The notes under the pieces were generated by a model. The model worked only from the letters and a program-made list of their open reading frames with translations, ran no database searches and was not told where the DNA came from. This document shows, piece by piece, positions 48,201 through 60,936 of a stretch of 64,000 nucleotides of DNA; within the stretch, counting starts at the first letter, position 1; the number at the start of each line of letters is the position of its first letter. Origin of the DNA: Rehmannia glutinosa (taxonomy: Eukaryota; Streptophyta; Magnoliopsida; Lamiales; Orobanchaceae); the NCBI GenBank assembly GCA_016081115.2, contig JABTTQ020000183.1, positions 186,001-250,000 of the forward strand, given 5' to 3'. The translations under genes were made by a program, and so were the position numbers.

Positions 48201-48389
48201 GTTATGGGATGCGGACTAAGTACAAAATAAACCATGGAGTGTACAACTTATTGGAAAAATTGAGACAGAAGAAAATAATGTTTTCGGTCTGCCGGGAGGT
48301 TTTGAGGGATTGGCGATGGATCGCCGCTAGCCGAGGCCCCGACATCTTCTAGAAATAGTAAGAAAGACACGTAGGTGCGGTAGGTCCCT

Positions 48390-48760
48390 CAGATGACGTG
48401 GCAAAGGCTTTTGCAAACTCGACCCTAGTTAAATTGCCCAACTCCGAGTTTGTGGTGGAGGATGAGTTTCCACTCTCTCTCTCCTCTGTCCCTCTTTTTT
48501 TAATCAAAAGAAAACAAAGAAAAGTGCAAAGGGGCAGGGGTAGCCACTTCAACCCACTAATTTTCTGCCACATGGCACCTTCCTCTTGCCCTGCCCCCAT
48601 TTTTCTGCCCGATGTTGGCTGCTCACCAGCCTCAAATAAATCCCCAATTTCTCCATTTTTTCTTAAATCAAATCCACACCGTATTACTAGTGGCTCACAT
48701 TTTTCCTCACTGCAAAAATTGAAAAAACAAAAACAAATCAACCGTTACCACTTTCATTTC
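48390..48760 (+). promoter_or_regulatory. LHY promoter region
   Basis: Lies upstream of the CT-rich LHY leader. Contains a G-box-like TGACGTGGC (48394-48402) and ACACGTAG (48367). G-box elements are known in clock and light promoters; use of these is an inference. No clear TATA box or evening element was found. Confidence 0.4.
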
Positions 48761-49669
48761 TCTCTCTCTCCCCCTCTCCGTGTTTGCTCTCATCTCCCTC
48801 TACTCTCTGAACTGCTTCTGTTTAGTTTAGTTAGAGTTCCTCACGGTTAATAGCTTTTTCACATCTGGTTGAGCTTGAAGATTCCGATCTACCATTTATG
48901 AGTCTCTGTTTCAGCTCCACTTCATGCATGATCCGATAAAGATCGGAGCTTACGGACTGTTGTTGCTGCTCCATGGCTATCTTCGAAGGTATTTATTGAG
49001 CTTTTCAATTGGTTTTATTTTTTAATTAATTGGTGATGGCATTATTGTTAATGGCGCTTGTGGTGGCTCACTGAGTCCCCCTAGTCTATTTGAGCATACT
49101 GATTGAACCTTTTTTTCCCTTTTCATTTTCTGTCTTTTTCTTTTTCTGTGCCTCTATTCATGTTATTCTGGGTTCGGATGCAAAGGTTGAGGCAACATGC
49201 GGTTCGTTTTGGTGAGGATTCTGGATAAGGAATTAACTACTACTTGCTTTACTACTCCTATTTTGTACTTTCTTCGGATTCAGAGATGCGTCTCGCTCCT
49301 CTTTCTCCCTCCCTGCCTCTGTTTCCACTTCTAATTCTTATTTTCTCACTGCTGGTTTATTTTCCCATTAATAAAATCCAAGCAAGAAAGCAATAATTGT
49401 TTCCCCAATTAGTTTGTTTGTTTCCAATTGAGCGGTTTTTTAATATTACTTTTAAAAGAAAAGGCACTGTTTATGAAGAATTCATGGTTGGAGACAGAGG
49501 CAGATTTTCAATGGGTCTTTTTGTTACAAGTTTTTCTATTTTGCAGTACTAGTGTTACTTTATCAGGTCCGTTTCAATAATACCACCACGGCGAAGCTAT
49601 TTGACGTTGTTGCAATCGATGAAAGAAAGAGTACTCTGTCTCTGAAGCATACCCTGGTCCTTTGTTTAG
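48760..49669 (+). other. LHY 5' untranslated exons and introns
   Basis: CT-rich leader near 48760-48810 and a likely donor (CTTCGAAG/GTATTT) at 48988. A later acceptor TTTTGCAG at 49539-49546 opens the exon that contains the start codon. Upstream ATGs occur in the leader. Exact transcript start unknown. Confidence 0.5.
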
Positions 49670-52600
49670 ATGGACCCTTGTTCATCTGGAGAAGACCTTG
49701 TTATTAAGGTCTCATTAACCTACTCATTTATTTTCGATGAAATTTTAAAGTGCTCTCTATTTCTCACAATTTTTCTGTAAAGACCATGAAGTTCATTCTC
49801 CATTGGCAGACAAGGAAACCTTATACAATTACCAAACAGCGTGAGCGATGGACCGAAGAGGAGCATAATAGGTTTTAGAAGCCCTCAAGCTCTATGGCCG
49901 TGCTTGGCAGCGTATAGAAGGTTGCTATTCCTTTGCTTATTTTATCCGTGACAGGCAATTAATTTTGAAACCTGTGAATTATTTCAGGTTGATTGCACAC
50001 TTGCTTATGTAATCAATCCACTTTGGACCTTTTACCGCATAATTATTTTTGGCGATTTCAGATATATTATTGATATTTCTCTTTGGGAGAAACTATTTCT
50101 TGGCTGTATTTTCTTTTGATTTTAGAAATGTCTGTCCTCTTCTTTTTGTTTTGTATCTGGTGGTGGCGCAGAACATATAGGAACCAAGACTGCTGTGCAG
50201 ATCAGAAGTCATGCACAGAAGTTTTTTACGAAGGTCAATCACATTGCCTTCTCTTTCTACCTTATTCATGATATATAACACTCCCTTTTGCTAGGTTTTA
50301 GTGCTCATGCTGGAAATTAGGTGAGTGCAATTGACATATATGTTCATTGTTCTTTTCTTATCAAGAACTGCATAAGTTGAAAGTTTTCCATAAAAAAGTA
50401 CTGTGTTCTGGTTCCTTGAAGTAATATATTGTCTGAAAGGTGCTCTTTCTAAGATATTTGTGATATGAATATGTGGGCTTAGTATTTTTACATGATTTAT
50501 TTGAGTGATGAACACCATTTTAAATAGTGTCCTTACCATTTGATTCTGGGCAGAGGAAAGATAAAATCAGTGCTACTATAGATGCTTAATTTTCAAACGG
50601 GTTAAATTAAGCTGATTTTTTTATGAACTTAAATACTTGAGCTCAAGCAACAGGCGCAGAGGACTTTAGACGAATTGTGATTGAACCTTGACTCTGAATT
50701 TGTTCTCCCCTCGAGCATATATGTCTACGCTAGAGCTTGAAAGTCTTCCATGAGATTTTAGCACCATTGCTTTTAAAGTTGGTATTATGGTATGAATAAA
50801 CACCCAGTGCAACATCTCTTGGCTGGAGATTTGTCCAAGTATCTAAGAAGCTACCTTAGCTTGAGTGGAAAAAATAAAAGAAATATAGTTAAGACTCCAA
50901 TTTTCTTTTGGTCCTATCCTAATTTACTAACTAAAATATGTATATTAGGTATATGTATCAGAGAAAACTAAAACTTATCCGGTCTCTTTCTTTGATACCC
51001 AATAAAACTGGATCACAAATTCCTTGTCAAGTTGCATAACTATGACCTTTCAAGACCACATAATAGCACATTTATAGCTCCATTCATGGCCACTTAGTTT
51101 TGATATGTTAGTTTTACATGGAATCCAAATTATGTTTAGAGGGCATTATTCGAATCTCGTGAACCCATTGCCATTAATTTAGATTGTTTAATTCTTTTAT
51201 ACATGATTGTGTTGGGAAAATTGGATCCCACGCTCATCCCCTAGGGACAAGCAGAAATAACCGAGAAATAAAATGGACAATAATAACAATCCACAATACA
51301 AGAATTTACGTTGAAAACTCCAAAACCGAAGAAAAACCACAACCCACACAAAAAGAAACTCCACTGTGTGAAATATTTTTGCAATCACACAGACATTGTC
51401 TCTCCCGGCCAGTACCCACACACTTTTACAAACCTTTGACTAACTAACACCTCTCTTCCAACTCTCCACACTAGAGAATACAAGAAAGGAATTTAATTAG
51501 AGTCAAAACACAGAGGTTAAAGTGTTATTGACTGGTTCAATTGAAAGAAAGACGCTTGAGCTCCTTAAGTAACCTTAGGAAGCTCATCCTCTTTGTTCAC
51601 AAAGCAATATCGAACAAAAACCCCTTCTTTTATTTTGGCACAAAACCAACAAACTCTACCATGACAAAATAGGAGAAGCTTTTATTGTCTTCACGACAAT
51701 CATGACTCTCAAACCAGAGAACCATCATTCTCAAACCAGATAATCGTACTCCACCATATGAGTAGACCACTTAGAATCAACCATTCTAAGAATTTTCTCC
51801 GGCACATGTTGAAAATCCGCTGAAATTTATGGTGAAACTTCCAACTTTTGGATCTCATGGAAGTCTTTCAGCCGTCGATATAACACACACCATGTTTCCA
51901 TGCCAAACCAATACCCGTGTGTAAATTCCACCACACCCCGCATCCATGTCGACCAATGCCCGCATGAGAATTCCACCAAACCCCGCATCCATTGCAAGTC
52001 ACTGTCCGTGTGCAAATTCCTGGACCCGCTAACATAACCATATCCTCCGTTATGACAATTGACATGCCAAAAGGACATGCATTTTCTCATCAGAGAAATT
52101 GTCACGATGTTAGCCCGAATGAAGAGCTATTTGCGGATCGCCTTCACCTCCACTCGATTCACCACCTTCAAGCATTGTGTAACCCTTGGATAGTACAAAC
52201 ACATCCTTGACATATTATATATTTGCCATAAGCCAAACATGATTCTTCCATCAAATTTCTTCACCTGCTTGGACACCATAGCCTGATGAACAACCGCCTC
52301 AAAAGAGACTTCTAGAACTCATCGCTCAAGAAATCTTTTATGATGTGGTAGGTCAGACATCGCTGCAATCACAAAGCATATTCAGAATTTCAAGAGACCC
52401 GATCCAGGTCTCGATACCACTTGTTGGGAAAATCGAATCCCACATTCATCCCCTAAGGAAAAGTAGACAAAACCGAGAAATAAAATGGACAATAACAACA
52501 ATCCACAACACAAGAATTTACGTGGAATACCCAAAACCAGAGAAAAACCACAACCCACGGAGAACGAAATTACATTATGTGAAACATTATTACAATCCAC

Positions 52601-55600
52601 AGACATTTTCTCCCGGACCCAGTAACCCCGCACTTTTACAAACATTTGACTAACTCACACCTCTCTCCCAACTCTTCATATACTAGAGAATATAAGACAA
52701 ATTTTTTAACTAGAGTCAAAATACAAAGGTTAAAGTGTTATTGGTTGGTGCAATTGAAACAAAGACACTTGAGCTCCTTAATTAATCTTAGGAAGCTTAT
52801 CCTATTTGTTCACAAAGCAATGTGGGACAAAATTCCCTTCTTTTATTTTGGCACAAAACCAACATATTGCACCCTTGTTATCATTTGTTCAATGTGTAAA
52901 TAGATCTCGACTGGCATTGGCCTCAATCTATCTTTGTTCATTGAGTGACGACCCATCTACTTGGCACACTTTGACCCACTGAATCACTCACCCTAACTTA
53001 ATGTTAGGTGAGGTCTCTATTCTTGCTTGTTGGTATCATTTTGTCAAAGTTGTACACCTCCACCAATGGCCAGCTAGATATGATGTCGAATGCCATATGA
53101 GCTCAGCCGTGATAAACATTCCTTTTTTTGGGCCAATATCTAAAGCATTGTCTGAAACGTTGAATGCCTACACTGAATTGATCAACATGGTCAGCTTTTA
53201 TTAGAATTTAGTGAAGCCAACCTTGAGGTATCGACTCCATTAATACTGACCATTAACTCCACAAGGTATTATGCGGCTCTCATATCACTTGATGGAAGAA
53301 AAATGAGTGAAGATATTGAAGAATTTTTGGTCCACCCTTGACAACAAAACTTAATCGTATATACATGCACTTGCACCACTAAATGTGTCATAACAGAAAG
53401 ATCCATCAGTTGTGTCCAAGAGATAGTGTACAAGAGATTGCCTATCGTCAAGTACATAACTTAAAGTATTGGTTGATATATATTTGATGAGCTCTTCCTA
53501 ATTCAAGTAAATGAGACCATACCTCTTGCTCTTCAATTACATATGTATCAGCTATAATATATCTCATAATATCGGGTTATATCATCGATATAATTATATT
53601 AGTGTCCCGATCATCCATCATAATATTTGATAAAAATAAACTGTCTCTGATGCTATATCCGATAATACAATTTACACTTTTTATTGGATGTCCTATAATA
53701 TATAAAAGTAATAAATTACTAGTAAACTCATTTTTCATTATAAATTTTAGTTTTGACAACAATAACCTTATATTTTAATTTATTACTATTTTATGCATGA
53801 TAAGTTCCTAATATGTACTAATGTGTAGTCATTTGTGTTCTTAATATTTTCATATTGGTATATTGATTTTTCTTCGAGCATTCCATACTGCATTTGTTTC
53901 TCTTCCCGATAAGTATAGCGATTGATGTGCAAAAACATCTAACATTATTATCATTGATACGACAACTTTGAAGCATGATTATGGATCCTACTTGCTTTTT
54001 GCCATCTCTCTCTCTCGAACTAATTCCAAGAAAAGAAGAAGATAGAGAAGAGAAGAGAGAAAAGAAAATGACGGAAAGAGAAAAAAGAGGATTTAGAGGG
54101 TATAAGGCAGCGTCGATGGTGGTGCCACATTGAAAGAAGGAGGGTGGGGATAAGGGGGACTAGAAAGAAGAAAAAGATGGAATGAGGAAAAAAGGGGTCG
54201 AACAGAAGAAAAGGACGAGGCGGCACATAATAAAGGGCTAAGAAAAGTGAAAAAGTTAAAAAGAAAAATATAGAGATGAAGTTGAAGGAAGAAAGAAAAT
54301 TTATAGGTGTCAGTGTATAATTATACCACATTCTCTAATATAAAAAATAATCATATCCACTAAATGTCATATTCAAGTTATTCTATGTTAATGGGCCTGA
54401 AATTATTCCAACAGTTTGTTTATCTCCCCTAATCTCATCCCTCATCCAAACATGTTTAGTTGGAAGGACATAGTGACTGTGTTCTCCGTATGTGGCATGA
54501 AATAATATGTTTCTGTGAATGTCAACCTTTTTTTTAATTTTTTGAAGTTCCAAGCATTATTTGGTACAAGACCTTTTCTCGCATTTGTTAATATTGTTGG
54601 TTTTGACCTTCATATTTTTGGAGATAGAATATCTAAATCATGTAGTCCTTAACTGTGTTATACCTAGGTCAACAAAAAAGATCAATATCTCTTCCGTTTT
54701 AACCCCTTATAAAGAAAGTTTTACTGTATAAATTATGTTGCTTATTATGATTATCATCATTATGATGTGAAAGGTTAATTGCAAAAACTTATTATTTAAC
54801 TGCAGAATCTCATCTAATCCATGCCTACCAGGAATTACTCTTAACCACCTCTCCACAATCTTCCTGAGTTCTTCTTCATCTTGCATTTCCATTACTAGCA
54901 GTTTTCTTGTACATTTTAATTTCCAATACAATTCTAATGTGTACTTTTAGAATTCTGTACATAGAAAATAGCATTCTTGGTTGTTCCATAATGTGGTTGT
55001 CAATTGTTTAAATAGGTTTTGTTAGAAAGTGAAACTGTACTTGTAATGGAACTATAACCCATACAACTCTGTGTATCTGTTGACTCTTAAAATCTAGTCA
55101 TTACTAGAGCTTACAATCACAGTAGGGGAGCTGCCAATTATTTTACTTCTGGACAACTTGTAACATCAAATGTAAACTTTTTCATCCTATGTTATATAAG
55201 ATTCAGCCTTTGTTTCTCAGAAATACAATTCTTATATTCAAATAATGATAAAAGATATATGATTGAACTTGTTTCAGGAATGAAGGGAAAAAGTAAGTAT
55301 AACCATTTTGTTGTGAATGTTTATGGCTGACGAATCATCATAAGAAATTGATTTTTTTTTCTGTAATTTGTACACTGCATGAATCATCATAGGTACAACA
55401 ACGAAGCAATACTAAAGTAAGTCGAATTTAAAATATGGAGAAAAGAAAACAATACTAGACTGGTAAAATCATTATTAAATTGGAGATATTATTAATGGAG
55501 TCTGCACATATAGGTTCCTTAATTTTGTGCCTTCAGGTCTCATGAAACTATCCTCTGGACGAGAAAGGTGAAGGATGATGAAGATACATGCACCGATGCA

Positions 55601-58565
55601 CGCATTCTAACACATGCACAAATTTTTTTCCTGCATGTCATGAACAGTAGAATTGGTGCAGTGTTTCCCATTTTTACATGATATAAATATAGCTTCTCCA
55701 GCATTACGCTGTAGAAGGTACAAATGTAAGTGTATAAATAATAAACGGAGGAAAGGAATATCAGAGATGATGTAGAAGATTAAATTCAATGGAGGAGCAG
55801 AAGAACCAAATACATAAAATTGCAAAATTGGTTCAGTGCACCTAGCCATCATTAGTTGTGACTGGCACAAAGTACAATTGATTTTGTCTCATTGTTTTAT
55901 GAAGAAGCCGATAGAACCACCTTTTAGTCTTGCTAAGTTACTGAACTATTATAGCTCTTTTTGGTTGCCAAAAGTACATGCAGGACTATGCTTTTCTCAA
56001 TTAATCTCATACTTCAGGCATGAAAAATGCAACATCTCTCAACTATTAATATCTTTGCATACTATATGCTGCTCTTTTCGTACCTTGCATTTATTTCGTG
56101 TGATATTATGTTTGTGACTCTTAAATTATGTTTCTACAATCAGTTGGAAAAGGAGGCCATAGTTAAAGGAGTTCCGACCAGACATGCTCTTGACATTGAA
56201 ATCCCTCCACCACGGCCTAAAAGGAAACCGAGTAATCCTTATCCTCGAAAGACAAGTGTGGGAACTCCTACTTCACAGGTGGGAGTGAAAGATGGCAAAA
56301 TACCAAGCCCAGTTTCTTCCTCGTGTCAAAGTAAAGTGACGGTGGCCTTGGAGAAAGAACCTGAGGTATAGCAACTCTTTCTGTGAGCCAGTTTTATTTT
56401 TATTTTTATTTTTATTTCCTATTCCCATTGTTTGTACCTCTTGTCCATGACGTGTACAAGTTTAGCTGCTATAATTGTGTTCTGTGTCCTGTTTCTTCTC
56501 TACCTATTTGTGTTTTTGAGGTAAAAAAGTTTTAATCTTTATTTTCTTTTGTTTGTTCACTTGAATGAAAATCTTTTTGTCCTGTGATGCCATGTTCTGC
56601 CAGGAACCTTCCGATGATGGGAAATTAGGAAACAGTAATTACTACCACGAACAGGATAGTTGCTCTGAGGCTTTCACGATTCTCAAGACATCTCCTTGTA
56701 CATTCCCATCTTCGACAATCAAAAGCTTCTTGTCAGTATCTGATGAACCTAGAAAATCATGTACGTTTAGGCAATATGTCCCACTCTCAAAAGAAGCAAG
56801 TAATCAGGATGAAACCGCTGCATCTCAGGTCACTATTGAAGTCAAAGGACTTCAGGTGGAGAAATCTGATAACAAACAACCTTTGCAGGATGATGCCCCA
56901 TTCAATATCACAAATGTTGTGGATTCATACCCTTCACATGAGAAATCAGTGCATCTTAAAAGAATAAATGAGCTGAAGCAGTCCGAAAATGTTGATAATT
57001 TGCCGACCGCTGATCTGCAAGCCCCACAGAACTATCCTCGCCATGTCCCTGTGCACATTCTAGATGGGAGCTCAGCGATGAGTGCACAAACTACTGCCCT
57101 GGATATGTCGTATACAGATTGTAAATTTCATCAAATGGGTGGAGTTCATGGTCATCAAAATATATTCATAAATCCAGCTGCATCTGCTACTTCAGAACAT
57201 TATAGTAATGCATCAAAATCTTCCGTTCATCACTCATTTTCCAGTTACCATCCAATCTTCACTCCAATCCAGAACCAAGATGATTACCAGTCATTTTTGC
57301 ACATTTCGTCCGCGTTTTCAAGTCTTATTGTATCTGCTTTATCACAAAATCCAGCATCCTATGCTGCAGCTAGCTTTGCTGCAACTTCGTGGCCATGTGT
57401 AAACACGGAAGCTCCAGTAGAACCCTCTACAGCCTCAGCTGGGGCATTTCATTCAAGGCCGATAAATCCAACTCCTAGTATGGCAGCAATTGCTGCAGCT
57501 ACAGTAGCAGCTGCAACTGCATGGTGGGCAGCCCATGGCCTACTTCCTGTATGTGCTCCATTTCATCCTGGCTTTACCTGCTCTCCTGCATCGGCATCTG
57601 CAACTCCAATGAACAGCAGCCAAGGTAGAGCTGTGAACAGTGAAAGAAGAGAAAACAGTCCTGATCCGGCATTAGGTCAACAACTGGAACCAGAATGCTC
57701 TGAGGCTCTGCATGAACAGCATTCAGTTTCAAAATCACCAATTTCATCATCATCAGATTCTGAAGCAAATGAAGCAGCAAAACAAGATGTTGGGTTAGCC
57801 GCTGCTGAAACAGCAAAGGTTGCCGATACAGCTGAGCTTCATGATGCGAACAAGTCCAAGAACAAAAAGCTGGTTGACCGTTCTTCATGTGGATCAAACA
57901 CACCTTCCAGCAGTGAAGTTGAAGCGGATGCTTCGGAGAAGCTAACGAAGGTACAAGAGGAACAGAATATGAAAGATAAAGAGGAGCCAGAAGAGCTTGA
58001 TGCAGTTCATCTTGTTGGTGACCCATTTAATCGACGTTGTAGAAGCACCAACAATTTGAATGATTCTTGGAAGGAAGTATCGGAGGAGGTACTGGTGAAT
58101 ACATGCTTATAAATCTGTTTTGCCAGTTATATCTTTATTTTCTGTCACCTTAACAATCTGCATGCAGGGACGACTGGCATTTCAAGCACTCTTCTCTAGA
58201 GAAATATTGCCTCAGAGTTTTTCACCTCCACATGATGCAAAGAATAAGGGCAAGAAAACTCCTAATAAGGAAAGTGGCGAGGAGAAAGATGAAAATGGAC
58301 TACAGTTAGACCTTAATCGGAATACATGGGTAGGCTGTTCCCAGAAATTAGAGTGGAAGATAATGCCTCTTTGATTGGTGAAACCAAGGAAGAGGGACTA
58401 CTAAATATGGGACTTGGAATTTCTAAGCTGAAAGCTCGTCGAACTGGATTTAAACCTTACAAGAGATGCTCCATGGAGGCAAAGGAGAGTAGGGTGTCAT
58501 CCAACAGTCATGATGAAGAGAAATGTCCCAAGAGATTACGCATGGAAGGAGAGGCTTCTACTTAA
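49670..58565 (+). CDS. LHY: LATE ELONGATED HYPOCOTYL (LHY/CCA1-type MYB), two frame lesions
   Basis: Clock transcription factor: a single-MYB repressor that binds evening elements at dawn. Coding exons: 49670-49708 (MDPCSSGEDLVIK), 49810-49920, 50172-50233, 56144-56365, 56604-58088, 58168-58565. Exons 2-3 encode the MYB domain (RKPYTITKQRERWTEEEHN, then RSHAQKFF, the SHAQKF class mark). Exon 4 gives VKGVPTRHALDIEIPPPRPK; exon 5 is the long Ser/Ala-rich part; exon 6 ends GFKPYKRCSMEAKESR and MEGEAST. Exon 2 is 111 nt where the frame needs 112: the codon after HNRF has lost a base near 49874, giving TAG. A second shift near 58345 leads to TGA at 58372-58374 and drops about 72 C-terminal residues. 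Introns have proper GT-AG ends. Intron 3 is 5.9 kb and holds an LTR element. Pseudogene or consensus error cannot be told apart here. Confidence 0.93.
51210..51651 (-). repeat. 3' LTR of the intronic element
   Basis: Direct-repeat partner of 52422-52864. Shares GAGAAATAAAATGGACAATA, ACAAGAATTTACGT and CTTTTATTTTGGCACAAAAC. Differences are scattered, suggesting an old insertion. Confidence 0.88.
52422..52864 (-). repeat. 5' LTR of the intronic element
   Basis: Next to the primer-binding site on the minus strand. Similar in length to the 51210 copy. Confidence 0.88.
52865..56143 (+). other. remainder of LHY intron 3
   Basis: Ends in the acceptor CAATCAG at 56137-56143. Includes a purine-rich stretch (54025-54300) and AT-rich DNA. 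No further gene seen; open frames are low-complexity. Confidence 0.6.
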
Positions 58566-58713
58566 TGTTTAGTATGATATCCAATCTAGAGCTGTCTCTC
58601 CAATGTTGCATGCTTTTTTCAGTTCATTCTCTGTTATGTTTTGAGTTCAGTTAAGTTTATTGAAGGATCACGATACTTTCCGTGTATTTGTGTGTACTAT
58701 TTAGGATCATGCA

Positions 58714-58719
58714 AATAAA
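58714..58719 (+). terminator. LHY polyadenylation signal
   Basis: AATAAA about 150 bp after the original stop codon, in a T-rich 3' untranslated region. Plausible near-upstream element for LHY. Confidence 0.5.
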
Positions 58720-58739
58720 ATTCAAAAACTTTCTTGGGT

Positions 58740-59549
58740 GGACATAAATTATTCTAAAGTGAATGGACCTTGACAGGGCAACTTTTCCTCTAATATCCTC
58801 TAGAAACAAATCCTACAGTTTTTGTGCTTCTTAGTTCTTACCATCCCCTGTGCTTGTGCTTATATTCTTTAGTCAGATAGTTTGACTGTCAATGCAAGGT
58901 TTCTTACATTGTCTTTTGACTTTTGCTTCCCACGCCAATTTTGAGGAAACAGAATTAGCCTTGTAGTTAGTTATTTTAATTTTATTTTTTTTCGAAAACT
59001 TGTAGAAATTAACTCATACAGAGCCAAGGTTCACAGCTTCCTATCCCATGACTGTAAATGAAAAGGCTAGAAAACCAGATGGTGAGTCCTGAGAGTAAGC
59101 CACTTTTGTCATGCATCCAGAGCTAACCAATATATTCATCTGGTTTTTGCTGAACAAATTAGGCGATTGAGCTCTACAGGTAAAGATATTAGCTCATCGT
59201 GATAAGATGTTCGATATCAAGTGACTTAGTGAGGAATTGTGAGTAGTCATCATCCTCAAGGTCTGTGACTGTGGGCATCGATTTGGTGAGGCTCGTCAAT
59301 TTGGTTCCACTTTCATTGTACAGCTTAAGCTTTTGTCCTTGCCCCTCGGACCACCTAAAGCGTAACTTACCTGAAAAAATGTAACTTGAAATCTAAACAA
59401 TAGAAACAAGTTACGAAAATGCTATGTCCATGGCTTGATATCCATTTTTAAGTTTTAACATTTAATGGGTTAAGTGGAATGAGAAACATGACATCACTAG
59501 CCGAACAAAAACAGAAATTTCATTTATTTTTCGAAAATTCAGAAGAAAC
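58740..59549. other. intergenic DNA downstream of LHY
   Basis: No coding frame or repeat recognised with confidence. Confidence 0.5.
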
Positions 59550-59552
59550 TTA

Positions 59553-59762
59553 GGTTGCATTTGGATGGGAGGATTTGGATTTGGGGGAAGGATTTCAAAT
59601 GACTCCAAATAGGAAGGATTTGAAATCCTCCAAAATGACTCCAAAAATAGCTTCTAAGGATTTGAAATCCATTGTAGAATGACTTCAACCAAACAATATC
59701 AATGGATTTATTATCATGAATTTGAAATCCTTAGCTCCAAATCCATCAATCCAAATGGAGCC
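59553..59762. repeat. Tourist-like MITE (PIF/Harbinger), TSD TTA
   Basis: Left end GGTTGCATTTGGATGGGAGG; right end (minus strand) GGCTCCATTTGGATTGATGG. TTA lies on both sides (59550-59552, 59763-59765). The interior repeats GGATTTGAAATCC-type palindromes. No coding capacity. Confidence 0.8.
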
Positions 59763-60014
59763 TTAAAGAATTCTATGCCAATCAACTTAAGAAGAAAACA
59801 AAAAGGTAGACTAATAGAATTAAGAATTAACTATAATTATTGTAAAAAAAAAAAGAATTAACTATAATTCCGTAGAGTAAGGATTTTTAGTTAAACTTAT
59901 TATTATTTAGGTTTTGAAGATTTAATAATATTTTTCTTCAAACACTTTATTCAATTGTCTTTTTTTGATTTAGTTTGGTTTTTTATTCATTGGATTGGAG
60001 TATTATTAGAATGT

Positions 60015-60090
60015 ACATAGGTTAAAGACTCTCATGATCGGCTAAAGGTCCGGAGTTCAATTCTCATCGCCCTCTACCTCCGAAGATTTG
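60015..60090 (+). other. possible tRNA-derived (SINE-like) fragment
   Basis: GGTCCGGAGTTCAATTCTC resembles the pol III B box found in plant SINEs, with a weak A-box-like part upstream. No clear tail or target duplication. Confidence 0.25.
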
Positions 60091-60173
60091 ACTAAAAAAA
60101 CTCATCAATTATTTTTAACGGTGATAAACCAATAAAGTGATTTTATCACTTTACCCTTAAAAAAACCTAATAG

Positions 60174-60593
60174 TGACTAAAGGAGCCAAGATTCGCGGAT
60201 TGTTCACCCGGGTCGGGTTCACCCGAACCGCCAACCCGACCGAACCGATTCGACCCGAGCTCCCAACATTGATCCTCCGATAAAAAGGCTCTGAGATGAT
60301 GCCACGTGGACCAATATGTTTGTACATAATCACCACTATAAAAGTCGGTATAATGATCATGAGGTTAAGCTTTTACTCTTCATTCATCACTTCACTACTC
60401 TTACTTCACCTAACCTCACGACCGAACCGACTTAAGCATCGGAGGGCCTTAGCCGGGGCTCCTCCGGCTAGCCTAATGTGTGTTCATGTTTCAGTCACCC
60501 ATCTAAAAATACCCGAAGTGACCCCGAAGGTCGACCCGAAGATCCACCCGGCCGGAGCCGGTATCAGTATACCGATTTTCCTGGTTAAATCGA
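60174..60593 (+). repeat. 5' LTR of the gypsy element
   Basis: TATA box CTATAAAAG near 60332; then CTTAAGCATCGGAGGGCC and GTTCATGTTTCAG, the R/U5 look of plant gypsy LTRs, as in 8083-8560. Left boundary approximate; the right boundary is set by the primer-binding site. GC-rich ACCCGAACCG words fill the first 80 bp. Confidence 0.65.
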
Positions 60594-60594
60594 T

Positions 60595-60612
60595 TGGCGC
60601 CGTCTGTGGGAA
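60595..60612 (+). other. primer-binding site
   Basis: TGGCGCCGTCTGTGGGAA, the standard motif directly after the 5' LTR of many plant gypsy elements. Confidence 0.88.
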
Positions 60613-60936
60613 AGTGAGTAGAAGTAAAGATGGCGATCAAGATGTCGAAGAGGACGAATGAAGTCTTATAAATTGTTCATGTTTTCACCTTCATGGCAAA
60701 TGAGAAACGAGCATCAAGAGGTTGAAGACCGAGGTGCCAAAAAAAAAAAAGTAGTTGAAGCTAGCAAACGAGTAGTTGAGCACAAGTAGAAAAGGGAGGC
60801 GCAAAGTGACCACTTAGGCCAAAAGTGAAGTCCCGCCCCAAAATAGGAGAAATGATGTGCCACCACGAGATGCTACTCCCAAGAAGCATAGGGTTAGAAA
60901 AGATGAAGAAGAGATGAATATGCTAAAAGTACAAGA

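Larger units (their letters stand above)
51210..52864 (-). mobile_element. short non-autonomous LTR element in LHY intron 3
   Basis: Two 442-443-bp LTRs (51210-51651, 52422-52864), each TGTTGGGAAAAT to AAACCAACA, enclose 770 bp. On the minus strand the right LTR is followed by AG and TGGTATCGAGACC, close to the initiator-Met primer-binding site of copia elements, so the element runs opposite to LHY. Flanks GATTG and TATTG match at four of five bases. The interior has no recognised protein domain. Size and structure are between TRIM and small copia derivatives. Confidence 0.88.

Noticed and set aside
48398..48850. 150-codon frame in the LHY promoter and leader
   Set aside because: Ser/Pro/Leu-rich translation of CT-rich DNA; it overlaps the LHY 5' region and its minus-strand shadow is as long.
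54020..54331. 103-codon minus-strand frame in LHY intron 3
   Set aside because: Phe/Leu/Ser-rich translation of a purine-rich tract; no domain.
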